From Avrilella dinanensis (GTDB taxonomy: Bacteria > Bacteroidota > Bacteroidia > Flavobacteriales > Flavobacteriaceae): a stretch of 64,000 bases of DNA. Each line of letters starts with the position of its first letter. Within the stretch, counting starts at the first letter, position 1. Below are positions 1 through 8,278 of this stretch, in pieces. The notes under the pieces are model-generated. The model did not search any database. It had not been told where the DNA came from and worked only from the letters and a program-made list of their open reading frames with translations. The DNA is taken from contig NZ_NIPO01000001.1 in assembly GCF_002807015.1 (NCBI RefSeq), positions 246,962 through 310,961 of the forward strand. Direction: 5' to 3'. The translations under genes were made by a program, and so were the position numbers.

Positions 1-20
1 AAGTAATTACCTTTTTTCAT
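1..20 (-). CDS. Possible start of a gene running off the left edge
   Basis: On the minus strand an ATG lies at 20 and reads M-K-K-G-N-Y before the window ends, so only six codons are visible. A minus-strand -7 element (see 135-166) lies about 115 bp upstream and would give a leader of roughly 108 nt. Nothing can be said about function. An unrelated 77-codon open frame in the same interval (17-250, minus) has no recognisable features and is not called. Confidence 0.25.
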
Positions 21-134
21 TCAACAAAACTTTTTTGTACTTTTTTTTGAAAAAAATTCAAAGTCTTATTCCCTATCCAAAAATCTATAATGTACTTTAT
101 CCTAAACCCCCATCTCCTATCCCAAACGAGGACG

Positions 135-166
135 CAAATATAAAACTCTTTTATCAAATAATGCAA
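135..166 (-). promoter_or_regulatory. Possible leftward promoter, -7 TATATTTG
   Basis: CAAATATA at 135-142 is TATATTTG on the minus strand, the Bacteroidota -7 element. A TTG at 164-166 lies 21 bp upstream of it. It would drive whatever starts at the left edge. The rest of the gene-free stretch 1-321 holds only A/T runs and the rightward promoter at 270-298. Confidence 0.35.
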
Positions 167-269
167 GTGAAATGAGAAGATTTTTGCGGGAAACTTCATC
201 AATTGGCACGATTGTTGAGTTAAGACTCTAAATACCAACACAGTAAACACAATAATTTGTTAATGGAAT

Positions 270-298
270 TTTGATTAAAAATTAAATTTATATATTTG
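270..298 (+). promoter_or_regulatory. Promoter of the 322 gene (TTTG / TATATTTG)
   Basis: TTTG at 270-273 and TATATTTG at 291-298 are separated by 17 bp and match the Bacteroidota -33/-7 pattern. The start codon follows 23 bp after the -7 element. Confidence 0.6.
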
Positions 299-321
299 CC
301 AATCATTTTAATACATATACT

Positions 322-768
322 ATGTACAAAATTATATTAGAGGCTCACTCAGGGATAGCTTATCTGGCTTTAATAGCCTTGTTTGTTGCCGCTGTTAATT
401 CCTTTTTAGGACTGGCTTCAAAGCGTACTTTTAAAAGTTCGGATAAAAGAATTGGCCTGTTTGGTCTGATTTTTACACATATTCAGTTATTAGCAGGATT
501 AATTCTTTATTTTGTTTCCCAAAAAGGCTTTTCTATGCTGACAAGCGGGAACGCAATGGGTAATTCAGAATTACGCCTGACTGCTTTAGAGCACCCGATA
601 ATTAACATCATCGCTATTGTATTGATTACTATTGGTTGGTCAAAACATAAAAAACAAACCACTGACAAAGGGAAATTCAAATCCTTTGCTATATACTATA
701 CGATAGGATTAATTCTTGTTTTATCGAGAATTCCTTGGAAAACCTGGTTACCTGGATTGTTTAACTAA
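322..768 (+). CDS. Four-helix membrane protein, uncharacterised
   Basis: This 148-residue protein is mostly hydrophobic, with four likely membrane helices around residues 8-30, 46-65, 90-106 and 124-142. An early His (HSGIAYLALIAL) and a second His in IFTHIQLLAG are placed as in the small cytochrome-b-like membrane proteins common in Bacteroidota, so haem binding is possible but unproven. It has its own promoter and is followed closely by the RlpA-like gene, which starts 10 bp after its stop, so the two are probably co-transcribed. Confidence 0.7.
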   Translation: MYKIILEAHSGIAYLALIALFVAAVNSFLGLASKRTFKSSDKRIGLFGLIFTHIQLLAGLILYFVSQKGFSMLTSGNAMGNSELRLTALEHPIINIIAIVLITIGWSKHKKQTTDKGKFKSFAIYYTIGLILVLSRIPWKTWLPGLFN

Positions 769-778
769 AAACATTCTC

Positions 779-1435
779 ATGAGAAATATTACAAATTATA
801 TTATCGGAAGTTTCGCTTTGCTTTTGGGTTTTGTCGTGATATATAGCTTTATGCCGGCAAAATTTGAAAAAGGAAACAACGACGCAGTTATTGCTGTTTC
901 AGAAGAACGCTATCTGGCAATGGCAGACAGCTTAGAAATGATTGCTGAAAAAAGGGAAGAAATTGAACTTTCTGAGAAAATAGAGGACATTAACCGTTCT
1001 CTGCTTGAGTTGGAAGAAGATGTTGAGTTGTTGCATTCAACAACAAAGGCTTCTTACTACCACGATAAGTTTAACAAAAGAAAAACAGCTAACGGAGAAA
1101 TTTTCGACAATAACAAATTTACTGCTGCTCATAAGACCCTTCCTTTCGGTTCGCAAGTAAAAGTGACCAATTTATCGAACGGAAAATCGGTTATTGTAAC
1201 GATTAACGACAGAGGTCCTTTCGTAAAAGGCAGAAAAATAGACTTGTCCAAAGCGGCATTTAAAGAAATCACGAACAGTAACTCGACGAAAAGAGGCATT
1301 CTGCAAGTGAAAATCGAGAAGTTGCCAGACGGTTACGAAAAATCCCGTGAAGAATTACTTACAGACCTGGAAGAACTGGAAACTGTGAAGCAACTCAAAG
1401 AAACTGAAAATACGCTGAAAGAATTTTCATTATAA
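779..1435 (+). CDS. RlpA-like double-psi beta-barrel protein, membrane anchored
   Basis: The 218-residue protein has an N-terminal membrane helix (about 7-24), a charged helical, probably coiled-coil segment (about 42-88), and an RlpA-type double-psi beta-barrel (about 91-176). Diagnostic motifs are ASYYHDKFNKRKTANGE, TAAHKTLPFG and INDRGPF, which carry the Glu, His and Asp expected of the septal-ring lytic transglycosylase fold. No SPOR domain is present, unlike RlpA of Escherichia coli. An in-frame start at 716 exists but overlaps the previous gene; the ATG at 779 gives a proper signal anchor and is preferred. Likely role: cleavage of, or binding to, peptidoglycan from the inner membrane. 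Confidence 0.8.
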   Translation: MRNITNYIIGSFALLLGFVVIYSFMPAKFEKGNNDAVIAVSEERYLAMADSLEMIAEKREEIELSEKIEDINRSLLELEEDVELLHSTTKASYYHDKFNKRKTANGEIFDNNKFTAAHKTLPFGSQVKVTNLSNGKSVIVTINDRGPFVKGRKIDLSKAAFKEITNSNSTKRGILQVKIEKLPDGYEKSREELLTDLEELETVKQLKETENTLKEFSL

Positions 1436-1436
1436 T

Positions 1437-1907
1437 TTACCAACCGTCATAAGGTTTTTGTGACAAATAAGCGTTATAAAACCTTATGTCGCCAGTAACT
1501 TCCTGTCCCAGCCAATCGGGAAAAATCAGGTTTTGATTTTCCGATTCTAATTCGATTTCGGCAATAATTAATCCGTCGTTTTTTCCTTCAAAAATGTCTA
1601 TCTCAAATAACTGATTCTGGAAAATCACTTCATATCTGGTTTTTTCAATGATAAAATCTTCGCAAAGATTCATCAGTTGATGTGCTTCCTGAAAATCAAT
1701 TTCTTTTTCCCATTCCAAACGCGTAGTTCCGGAATCATTGCTTCGACCTTTAATTGTAATAAATCCTTTATCGTTTTTAATCCTGATTCTCACGGTTCTA
1801 TCCGGATTTGAACTCAGGTATCCCTGAACTATTTTAGATTTTGACTTTATATCCTGCAAAAAAGTAGTATTTTTAACCCTAAATTTTCTTTCTATCTCTT
1901 GAAGCAT
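1437..1907 (-). CDS. CYTH domain protein
   Basis: A 156-residue single-domain protein with CYTH (triphosphate tunnel) features: EIERKF at residues 4-9, alternating charged strands (VRIRIK, FITIKGR), then KTRYEV and a late acidic strand LIIAEIELE. Such proteins bind triphosphates or nucleotides with divalent metal; bacterial single-domain members are often tripolyphosphatases. The ATG at 1907 puts EIERKF at the usual distance; an ATG six codons upstream (1925) is possible. It is convergent with the RlpA-like gene, with only 1 bp between the stops, and divergent from the next gene. Confidence 0.85.
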   Translation of the reverse strand: MLQEIERKFRVKNTTFLQDIKSKSKIVQGYLSSNPDRTVRIRIKNDKGFITIKGRSNDSGTTRLEWEKEIDFQEAHQLMNLCEDFIIEKTRYEVIFQNQLFEIDIFEGKNDGLIIAEIELESENQNLIFPDWLGQEVTGDIRFYNAYLSQKPYDGW

Positions 1908-1938
1908 AGTCATAAAATTAAGCAACTATTTTGAAACA

Positions 1939-3990
1939 ATGAAATTAAATAAAAAAACACATCAAAATACTAAACTGTCGGAAATTTTTGACAAACATAT
2001 CATCGGGAATGAAGTTGTACTGGGAAACGAGTTGTATTTTATGTACGACATTGTTTCGTATTTCAGACCCGACAGACCAAAAAAAATATCTCATGTCAGC
2101 ATTACCGAGCTGATTACTTATCTGATAGAGCATAATGAACATCGCATTCTGTTGGGTAATTACATCAAAAATATATTAAAAAACCGAGAATTCAGACGAA
2201 TGATTTCTGACACAGGAATCCTTCAGGATTCTGATTTTTTGTATGAAGTACGGAAAAGACTTTCTGCAAAGATTTTGCCTTTTCAGCCACAGAAAGAAAC
2301 GCTGGAATATGTGCTTAACCAAATATTTTTCAAAGAAACAGACTATATCTGGTTAAAGAAAATCGAGTTTCATGAGTTTATCGAGCTATTTGATTTACTG
2401 CAGTTCAAAGATATTTTTGAAGGCGATATTTCCGGAATATCACCCTTGTCGGAAACGCTTTTTGCTATGGGACTTATCACACAAAGAATGAGTGGTAGAG
2501 CGATGGAGAGTAACATTATCCGAATGGTTCCCGAATACAATCATCTCGAAAGTCCTTTTACTGCGTTTGAGCGGGAATTTCTGGAAATCGAGGGGAAAAT
2601 CCGGGCAGGGGAAATCGAAGCGATGAATGCCGACGACCTCAGCTATAAACAGCTTATGGTTCTGCACAAACAGTGTGAAGATTTTGTGGAACGGGCTTTT
2701 AAGAACAGTGCCAAATACGGAATTACCATCAAGGTAAACCAAAGTCTTTTACGCATACGGCAACAGCTCGAAAGAATGAAACTGCTTCTGTCGCTTTTGG
2801 TTGCTGACAATTCTTTTGAGAGAAAGAAAAAATCTGTTAACCTTGCCGTTCAACTCATTGAGTATAACTGTTATAAAAACAATGTAAAATCTCTTGTAGA
2901 TGAAAGTACGCAATTAATTTCATACGAGATTACTCAATATAACGCCAAAACCGGCGAACATTATATTACCCAAACTGCCAAAGAATATTTTAAAATGTTC
3001 CGGGCCGCTCTCGGAGCCGGTCTTGTGGTCGGTTTTTTGTGTGTTTTCAAAATTCTTCTCTCAAAAATACACACCAGTGATTTCGGATTTGCCTTTCTGT
3101 ACAGCATGAATTATGCTTTCGGGTTCATTCTGATATATCTCTGCAGCTTTGCTCTTGCCACCAAGCAACCAGCAATGACGGCAACCACCATTATCAAAGC
3201 GGTCGAAGAAGGAAACAAAACCCAAACCAAATCTGCCGACAAACACTCTGCATTTGCCAATTTGTTTGCCCGGTTGTTCCGGTCGCAATTTATCGCTTTT
3301 GTAGGAAACGTGGTTATGGCATTTCCTGTGGCTTTAGTGGTTGTGTGGATTTTTGATTTGATTACCGGGATAAATATTACCGACACCAAATGGCCCACAT
3401 TAATTACCGATACCAGTCCGGTGCATTCCTTAGCGATATTCCATGCGGGTATTGCCGGCGTATTTTTGTTCTTGTCGGGAATTATTTCGGGGAATGTATC
3501 CAACAAAAATAAACATAATCAGGTGTATTACCGCATACAGGAAAATCCGATTTTGAAACAAACCATCGGTAGCCGACGGGCAGGAAAACTGGCTCACTGG
3601 CTCGAGAAAAAATGGCCGGGGATTGCTTCTAACTTCTGGTTTGGTGTGTTTATGGGGAGTGCCCACCCTATCGGTATTTTCCTTGGACTGAATATCGACA
3701 TCAGACACATTACTTTCGTTAGTGGGAATATTGCCTTGGGTGCCTATGGTGCTAATTTTGAATTAAGTGCCATGACCTGGTTTTGGTGCGTCTTAGGAAT
3801 TGTGGTAATAGGATTTATGAACTTTATTGTAAGCTTCGGGCTTTCACTGAGTTTGGCTCTGCGTTCGAGAAATATCCCACTCAGAGAAGTAAAAGCTTTG
3901 TTCATATCCGTTTGGGCATATTTCAAAAAAAATCCGATGAAATTTTTCTTTCCATCGAAAAGTGCGAATGTAGAGGAAAATAATGTTTAG
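1939..3990 (+). CDS. Gcr/COG4389-type membrane protein (labelled site-specific recombinase)
   Basis: A 683-residue protein. The N-terminal half is soluble and helical (about 1-345) with segments such as SLLRIRQQLERMKLLLSLL. The C-terminal half holds about seven membrane helices. The signature MNYAFGFILIYLC followed by LATKQPAMTATT (about residue 407) identifies the family called site-specific recombinase Gcr (Pfam SpecificRecomb). It has no tyrosine- or serine-recombinase catalytic motif, and its many membrane helices make DNA recombination unlikely. The true function is unknown. It starts 31 bp from the divergent CYTH gene. Confidence 0.75.
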   Translation: MKLNKKTHQNTKLSEIFDKHIIGNEVVLGNELYFMYDIVSYFRPDRPKKISHVSITELITYLIEHNEHRILLGNYIKNILKNREFRRMISDTGILQDSDFLYEVRKRLSAKILPFQPQKETLEYVLNQIFFKETDYIWLKKIEFHEFIELFDLLQFKDIFEGDISGISPLSETLFAMGLITQRMSGRAMESNIIRMVPEYNHLESPFTAFEREFLEIEGKIRAGEIEAMNADDLSYKQLMVLHKQCEDFVERAFKNSAKYGITIKVNQSLLRIRQQLERMKLLLSLLVADNSFERKKKSVNLAVQLIEYNCYKNNVKSLVDESTQLISYEITQYNAKTGEHYITQTAKEYFKMFRAALGAGLVVGFLCVFKILLSKIHTSDFGFAFLYSMNYAFGFILIYLCSFALATKQPAMTATTIIKAVEEGNKTQTKSADKHSAFANLFARLFRSQFIAFVGNVVMAFPVALVVVWIFDLITGINITDTKWPTLITDTSPVHSLAIFHAGIAGVFLFLSGIISGNVSNKNKHNQVYYRIQENPILKQTIGSRRAGKLAHWLEKKWPGIASNFWFGVFMGSAHPIGIFLGLNIDIRHITFVSGNIALGAYGANFELSAMTWFWCVLGIVVIGFMNFIVSFGLSLSLALRSRNIPLREVKALFISVWAYFKKNPMKFFFPSKSANVEENNV

Positions 3991-4024
3991 ATTTGATTTT
4001 CAGAATTATATAAATTAAATCCAT

Positions 4025-4525
4025 ATGAAAAAAATATTGATTTTATTAACCGGAGCCTTAGTTTTGTCCTGTAACCAAAAGACAAAAACTAATCAGACAG
4101 AAGACTCGAAAACGGAACCTGAAACCACAACAGAAATAACCAAAAATACGGATTGGCTGATTGGGGATTGGAAAAGAATAAACGACAGACCGGAACAAGA
4201 AACTTTTGAAAGTTGGACTAAAATCAGTCCGCGGGAATATTCCGGATTTGGGTACACCATGCAGCAAAAAGACACAATAAGCCAGGAAAAAATGACCTTA
4301 CTCGAATCGGACGGAAAGTGGAGTTTGTTCGTAAAAATACCGGGCGAAAAAGAAGCTACCGAGTTCAAAATAACCGAATTGAAAGACAATGAGTTTGTCT
4401 GTGTAAATGAGGCGAACGATTTTCCTAAAAAAATTGAATACCGGAGTGAAGGCGGAATGCTGACCGCTAAAATCTCTGATGAAAATGTGGAAATTCCTTT
4501 TGAATTTGAAAGAATTAAAAAATAA
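4025..4525 (+). CDS. Lipoprotein with DUF6265-like domain
   Basis: The 166-residue product begins with a lipoprotein signal peptide (MKKILILLTGALVLSCNQ, lipobox Cys at residue 16), then an acidic Thr/Glu-rich linker to about residue 37. The rest is a beta-rich domain starting WLIGDWKRI, resembling DUF6265. The domain alternates FESW, YSGFGYTM, LFVKIPGE and FEFERIKK strands, suggesting a calycin-like barrel. Predicted to sit on the periplasmic or outer face of the envelope; ligand unknown. Confidence 0.7.
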   Translation: MKKILILLTGALVLSCNQKTKTNQTEDSKTEPETTTEITKNTDWLIGDWKRINDRPEQETFESWTKISPREYSGFGYTMQQKDTISQEKMTLLESDGKWSLFVKIPGEKEATEFKITELKDNEFVCVNEANDFPKKIEYRSEGGMLTAKISDENVEIPFEFERIKK

Positions 4526-4551
4526 GTAGAGTTTATTCCATTTCACAAAAA

Positions 4552-4578
4552 AATCCCGACAAACGTCGGGATTTTTTG
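4552..4578. terminator. Bidirectional intrinsic terminator between lipoprotein gene and pckA
   Basis: AATCCCGAC (4552-4560) pairs with GTCGGGATT (4565-4573) around a 4-nt loop, with A-runs on the left and T-runs on the right. It therefore serves both convergent genes. Confidence 0.85.
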
Positions 4579-4600
4579 TATCTATCATTCAGAAAAAATC

Positions 4601-6214
4601 TTACAATTGCGGACCAGCTGCAATCAATGATTTTCCTTCTTCGTTATCGGTATATTGAACAAAGTTATTAATAAATAATTTTGCCAAATCTTTTGCTTTT
4701 GTTTCCCATTCCGATGCGTCTGCATAAGTGTTTCTTGGGTCTAAAATGTTGGTATCAACACCTTCCAAAGCTGTCGGAACTGCCAAATTAAATACCGGGA
4801 CAAGGGTTGTTTCCGCATTTTCAATAGATCCGTCCAAAATACGGTCAATAATCGCACGGGTATCTTTAATCGAAATACGTTTTCCTGTTCCGTTCCAACC
4901 TGTATTTACCATATAAGCTGTCGCTTGGTGCTCTTCCATTTTCTTAACCAGTTCTTCTCCGTATTTTGTAGGGTGCAAACTTAAGAATGCTTTTCCGAAA
5001 CAAGCTGAAAATGTAGGTTCAGGTTGTGTTACGCCACGCTCTGTTCCTGCCAATTTTGCCGTGAAACCGGACAAGAAAAAGTATTTTGTCTGTTCAGGAG
5101 TTAGTTTGGAAACCGGAGGCATAACGCCAAAAGCATCAGCCGTAAGGAAGATAACTTTTTTCGCATGTCCTGCTTTTGAAACCGGTCTTACAATATTTTC
5201 AATAAATTCAATCGGATAGGAAACACGAGTATTTTGCGTAACCGAACTGTCAGTAAAATCAATTTTTCCGTCAGCATCTACCGTAACGTTTTCTAACAAC
5301 GCATCACGACGGATAGCTCCGTAAATTTCAGGTTCATTTTCTTTACATAAATCGATAGTTTTCGCATAGCAACCACCTTCAAAATTGAAAACACCGTCGT
5401 TGTCCCAGCCATGCTCGTCATCGCCGATTAATTCACGTTTTGGATCGGTTGATAAGGTTGTTTTTCCTGTTCCCGAAAGACCGAAAAAAACAGCTACATC
5501 TCCTTCTTTCCCTTTATTTGCCGAGCAGTGCATTGAAGCAATACCTTTTAGCGGAAGGTAATAATTCATCATCGAAAACATACCTTTTTTCATCTCACCG
5601 CCATACCAGGTTCCACCAATCAATTGAACTTTTTCAGTTAGGTTAAATGCAATATAAACTTCAGAGTTTAATCCGTGTGCTTTGTAATCTTTGAAAGACG
5701 CTTTTGAGGCATTAATTACCACAAAATCAGGCTCACCAAAGTTAGCCAACTCTTCTTCCGTAGGGCGAATAAACATATTTTTTACAAAATGTGCTTGCCA
5801 CGCTACCTCCATAATAAAACGAACTTTCAAACGGGTATCTTCGTTGGCACCACAAAACGCGTCCACAACATACAGTTTTTTGCCCGATAATTGTTCTGTG
5901 GCATTTTGTTTTAATGCTTCCCAAGTTGTTTGGGAAATTGGTTTGTTATCATTTACTGCTTTTTCGGAAGTCCACCAAATGGTGTTTTCTGTAACAGCGT
6001 CTTTAACAATATATTTGTCTTTAGGCGAACGCCCGGTAAATTCGCCGGTCATTACATTGATAGCACCCAATTCCGACATTTGTCCTCTTTCAAATCCTTG
6101 TAGGTTCGGATCGGTTTCTGCGGTAAACAACTCGTCATAAGAAGGGTTATAGATGATTTCTTTTACATCAGAAATACCATATTTTTCTAAAGAAATAGCT
6201 TTTAATACGCTCAT
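4601..6214 (-). CDS. pckA: Phosphoenolpyruvate carboxykinase (ATP)
   Basis: The 537-residue length fits ATP-dependent PEPCK (EC 4.1.1.49), which converts oxaloacetate and ATP to phosphoenolpyruvate, CO2 and ADP in gluconeogenesis. Motifs: the kinase-1a P-loop GLSGTGKTT with following STDP, the kinase-2 and metal motif IGDDEHGW, the conserved NFEGGCYAK, and RVSYPIEFI. Substrate Arg (FTGRSPKDK) is present near residue 60. A -7 element lies 31-38 bp upstream of the start. Cytoplasmic; single gene, with a terminator shared with the convergent lipoprotein gene. Confidence 0.97.
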   Translation of the reverse strand: MSVLKAISLEKYGISDVKEIIYNPSYDELFTAETDPNLQGFERGQMSELGAINVMTGEFTGRSPKDKYIVKDAVTENTIWWTSEKAVNDNKPISQTTWEALKQNATEQLSGKKLYVVDAFCGANEDTRLKVRFIMEVAWQAHFVKNMFIRPTEEELANFGEPDFVVINASKASFKDYKAHGLNSEVYIAFNLTEKVQLIGGTWYGGEMKKGMFSMMNYYLPLKGIASMHCSANKGKEGDVAVFFGLSGTGKTTLSTDPKRELIGDDEHGWDNDGVFNFEGGCYAKTIDLCKENEPEIYGAIRRDALLENVTVDADGKIDFTDSSVTQNTRVSYPIEFIENIVRPVSKAGHAKKVIFLTADAFGVMPPVSKLTPEQTKYFFLSGFTAKLAGTERGVTQPEPTFSACFGKAFLSLHPTKYGEELVKKMEEHQATAYMVNTGWNGTGKRISIKDTRAIIDRILDGSIENAETTLVPVFNLAVPTALEGVDTNILDPRNTYADASEWETKAKDLAKLFINNFVQYTDNEEGKSLIAAGPQL

Positions 6215-6244
6215 GATTTATAAAAAATGTGTGTTATGAGAATG

Positions 6245-6252
6245 CAAACTTA
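6245..6252 (-). promoter_or_regulatory. -7 element TAAGTTTG for pckA
   Basis: CAAACTTA on the plus strand reads TAAGTTTG on the minus strand, 31 bp upstream of the pckA start. No clear -33 partner is seen. Confidence 0.5.
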
Positions 6253-6271
6253 AAAATAAATTTGAAGATAT

Positions 6272-6667
6272 TTAATGATTCACTGTTTTTTGTCTGATTA
6301 TGGAAAGGAATAATACTATCCACGCAATGATTAAAAATAAACCGCCGATTGGTGTAATCGGTCCGAGGAATTTAAAACTTATTCCGCTAAGGGATTGCGT
6401 TGCCAACAGATAGATAGACCCGGAAAAGAACAGTGCACCAATTAATGTGAGCCAAAATACATTCTTTTTTTGTTTGGCAGACAAAAAACTCGTCGTTCCG
6501 ACAAACAACAAAAACAAAGCGTGATACATTTGGTAACGCACTCCTGTTTCAAAACTGACTAATTGCTCTGCGGTAAGCACTTCTTTCAAGGCGTGTGCTC
6601 CGAATGCTCCCAGAATGATGCTCAGTAAGCCAAGAATCGTAGCTGTTCCGATAATCGTTTTATCCAT
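6272..6667 (-). CDS. DUF423 family membrane protein
   Basis: The 131-residue protein shows the DUF423 (YwdK-like) signature: GAFGAHALKEVLTAEQLVSFETGVRYQMYHALFL is the hallmark region, given here as its start GAFGAHALKE and its end YQMYHALFL. Four membrane helices are predicted. The LGPITPIGGLFLIIAWI segment closes the family pattern. Function unknown. It lies upstream of pckA on the same strand, but each gene has its own -7 element (6684-6691 here). Confidence 0.88.
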   Translation of the reverse strand: MDKTIIGTATILGLLSIILGAFGAHALKEVLTAEQLVSFETGVRYQMYHALFLLFVGTTSFLSAKQKKNVFWLTLIGALFFSGSIYLLATQSLSGISFKFLGPITPIGGLFLIIAWIVLFLSIIRQKTVNH

Positions 6668-6683
6668 AATTGCGAAATTTTAT

Positions 6684-6691
6684 CAAAGGTA
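6684..6691 (-). promoter_or_regulatory. -7 element TACCTTTG for the DUF423 gene
   Basis: CAAAGGTA on the plus strand is TACCTTTG on the minus strand, 17 bp before the start codon. No properly spaced -33 element is evident. Confidence 0.45.
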
Positions 6692-6744
6692 CATTAATTT
6701 CTACAAAAGAAGTATTTTGATAACTCATTTTAAGGTTCTTTATA

Positions 6745-6752
6745 TAAGTTTG
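6745..6752 (+). promoter_or_regulatory. -7 element TAAGTTTG for the small ORF at 6779
   Basis: TAAGTTTG lies 26 bp upstream of the ATG at 6779, the usual distance in this genome. No clear -33 box. Confidence 0.4.
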
Positions 6753-6778
6753 TAACTTCGGAAATATAAAAAAGACTT

Positions 6779-6898
6779 ATGACAACAATTATTTCAAAAC
6801 GACACGCATTTAACTTTTATGGGATTTTAATTTTTGTTTCCTTGCTTTTTGGGGGAATAGGATCGTTTATCTTGTTTGAAAAACTTTTTTATCCATGA
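6779..6898 (+). CDS. Small single-helix membrane protein (39 aa)
   Basis: An ATG at 6779 opens a 39-codon frame ending TGA at 6896-6898. It starts MTTIISKRHAFNFYGI, has one hydrophobic helix of about 20 residues (ILIFVSLLFGGIGSFILF), and ends EKLFYP. A canonical -7 element precedes it at the expected distance. The positively charged N-terminus and single helix suit a small inner-membrane protein. I do not recognise a family. It may be a real small protein or the leader of the T9SS gene 51 bp downstream. Confidence 0.5.
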   Translation: MTTIISKRHAFNFYGILIFVSLLFGGIGSFILFEKLFYP

Positions 6899-6949
6899 TA
6901 ATTAACAAGTTATCCCTTTTTTGGTTACCTTGTGATAAAATTATCTGCT

Positions 6950-8194
6950 GTGAAAAAATTTGTTACTATTCTTTTGCTAAGTGTTTCCTTATTTTCGTAT
7001 GCCCAAGAAACGCTGAACACCATGTTTTACAACGTATTTAAGTTTCCTACCTCGCTTCCGCAAAACAGAGAACTGATTCTCAGAGATATCTTGGACGAGT
7101 ACCAACCCGATTTGTTTATGGTTTGTGAATTGGTTTCAGAACAAGGTGCTGATCTTATTTTAAACACTTCTCTTCAAAACCAAACAGACACATTTGCTCG
7201 TGCCGCTTTTGTTGCTGATTTAACCAAACCCTCAGATCCGGTACAAAACATGGTTTTCTACAACACACGAAAACTCATATTGCTGGATCAACAAACCATA
7301 TTAACAGCCTATCGCGACATTAGCCATTATTCATTTAAATTAAATGTAGTAAGCGACGATCCTATTTATTTGGAAGTATTTGTAGCACATTTAAAATCGA
7401 GCACCGGCACCGCCAATCAGCAAATGCGTTTACAAATGGTGGAGGAAGTAACTAATGTGTTGGAAAATCTTAATCAGCCTAATACACATGTACTTTTTGC
7501 CGGGGATTTTAATTTCTATAGAGCGAATGAACCAGGTTACCAAAAGATTTTGGACCCAACGAATGCCTTCCAGCTGATTGACCCAGCTGATGCTCCAGGT
7601 AGTTGGCACGACAACGCATCTTTCAGCAACTTGCACACACAAAGTACTCGTGTGTCTAATGCAGGATTTGGCGGCGGTACCAATGCAGGAGCAAGTGGCG
7701 GATTAGACGATCGTTTTGATTTTATTATGATGAGCGAAAACTTTAACAGTAGCACACGTTTCTCTTATGTAGATGAAAGTTACACTGCCTACGGAAATAA
7801 TGGAGATTGTTTGGACAAAGACGTTAAAGATCCATCTTGCACAGGTATTTACTCTCAAACACTTAGGAACAATTTGTTTAATATGAGCGACCATTTACCG
7901 GTAGTTATGCAATTTCAAATCAACGAACCTTTGGCGGCAGTTTCTTATGGAAAAAAATCATTGATGTGGTTCGAATCTTCCAATATTACTGATGCAAATA
8001 TCCACCTCGGCATTGATACAACGGTAAATCCAAACAATCAATTGACTATATACAACACTCTGGGGCAAATCGTGCAAACTATCGAAATTCGCAACCAATC
8101 AACCGTAGTGATTGAGACAGACAAACTCACTTCGGGCATGTATTTTATAAAATTAAATGGGCAATCAGAATTGTTGAGATTCATCAAAAAATAA
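6950..8194 (+). CDS. Secreted endonuclease/exonuclease/phosphatase-fold protein with T9SS sorting domain
   Basis: From a GTG start at 6950 the product has a textbook signal peptide (KKFVTILLLSVSLFSYAQ); a GTG six codons upstream (6932) is the alternative. Residues of about 20-325 form an endonuclease/exonuclease/phosphatase fold: MFYNVFKFP, the Glu in MVCELV, VFAGDFNFYR with catalytic Asp/Asn, and the terminal MSDHLPV. The last 75 residues are a type A T9SS C-terminal domain (VNPNNQLTIYNTLGQ, SGMYFIKLNG). Predicted to be exported through Sec then T9SS to the surface or medium, perhaps as a nuclease or phosphoesterase; substrate unknown. Confidence 0.85.
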   Translation: MKKFVTILLLSVSLFSYAQETLNTMFYNVFKFPTSLPQNRELILRDILDEYQPDLFMVCELVSEQGADLILNTSLQNQTDTFARAAFVADLTKPSDPVQNMVFYNTRKLILLDQQTILTAYRDISHYSFKLNVVSDDPIYLEVFVAHLKSSTGTANQQMRLQMVEEVTNVLENLNQPNTHVLFAGDFNFYRANEPGYQKILDPTNAFQLIDPADAPGSWHDNASFSNLHTQSTRVSNAGFGGGTNAGASGGLDDRFDFIMMSENFNSSTRFSYVDESYTAYGNNGDCLDKDVKDPSCTGIYSQTLRNNLFNMSDHLPVVMQFQINEPLAAVSYGKKSLMWFESSNITDANIHLGIDTTVNPNNQLTIYNTLGQIVQTIEIRNQSTVVIETDKLTSGMYFIKLNGQSELLRFIKK

Positions 8195-8278
8195 TTACGG
8201 AATATTAGCTGTTCATTTCTTTCCATTTAAAACTATTTATTTAATTTAGTGTTTTGAAAAAAACAACTAATTTTCCCC

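Noticed and set aside
1939..3990. Mobile element based on the recombinase family name
   Set aside because: No catalytic recombinase motif, no terminal repeats and many membrane helices.
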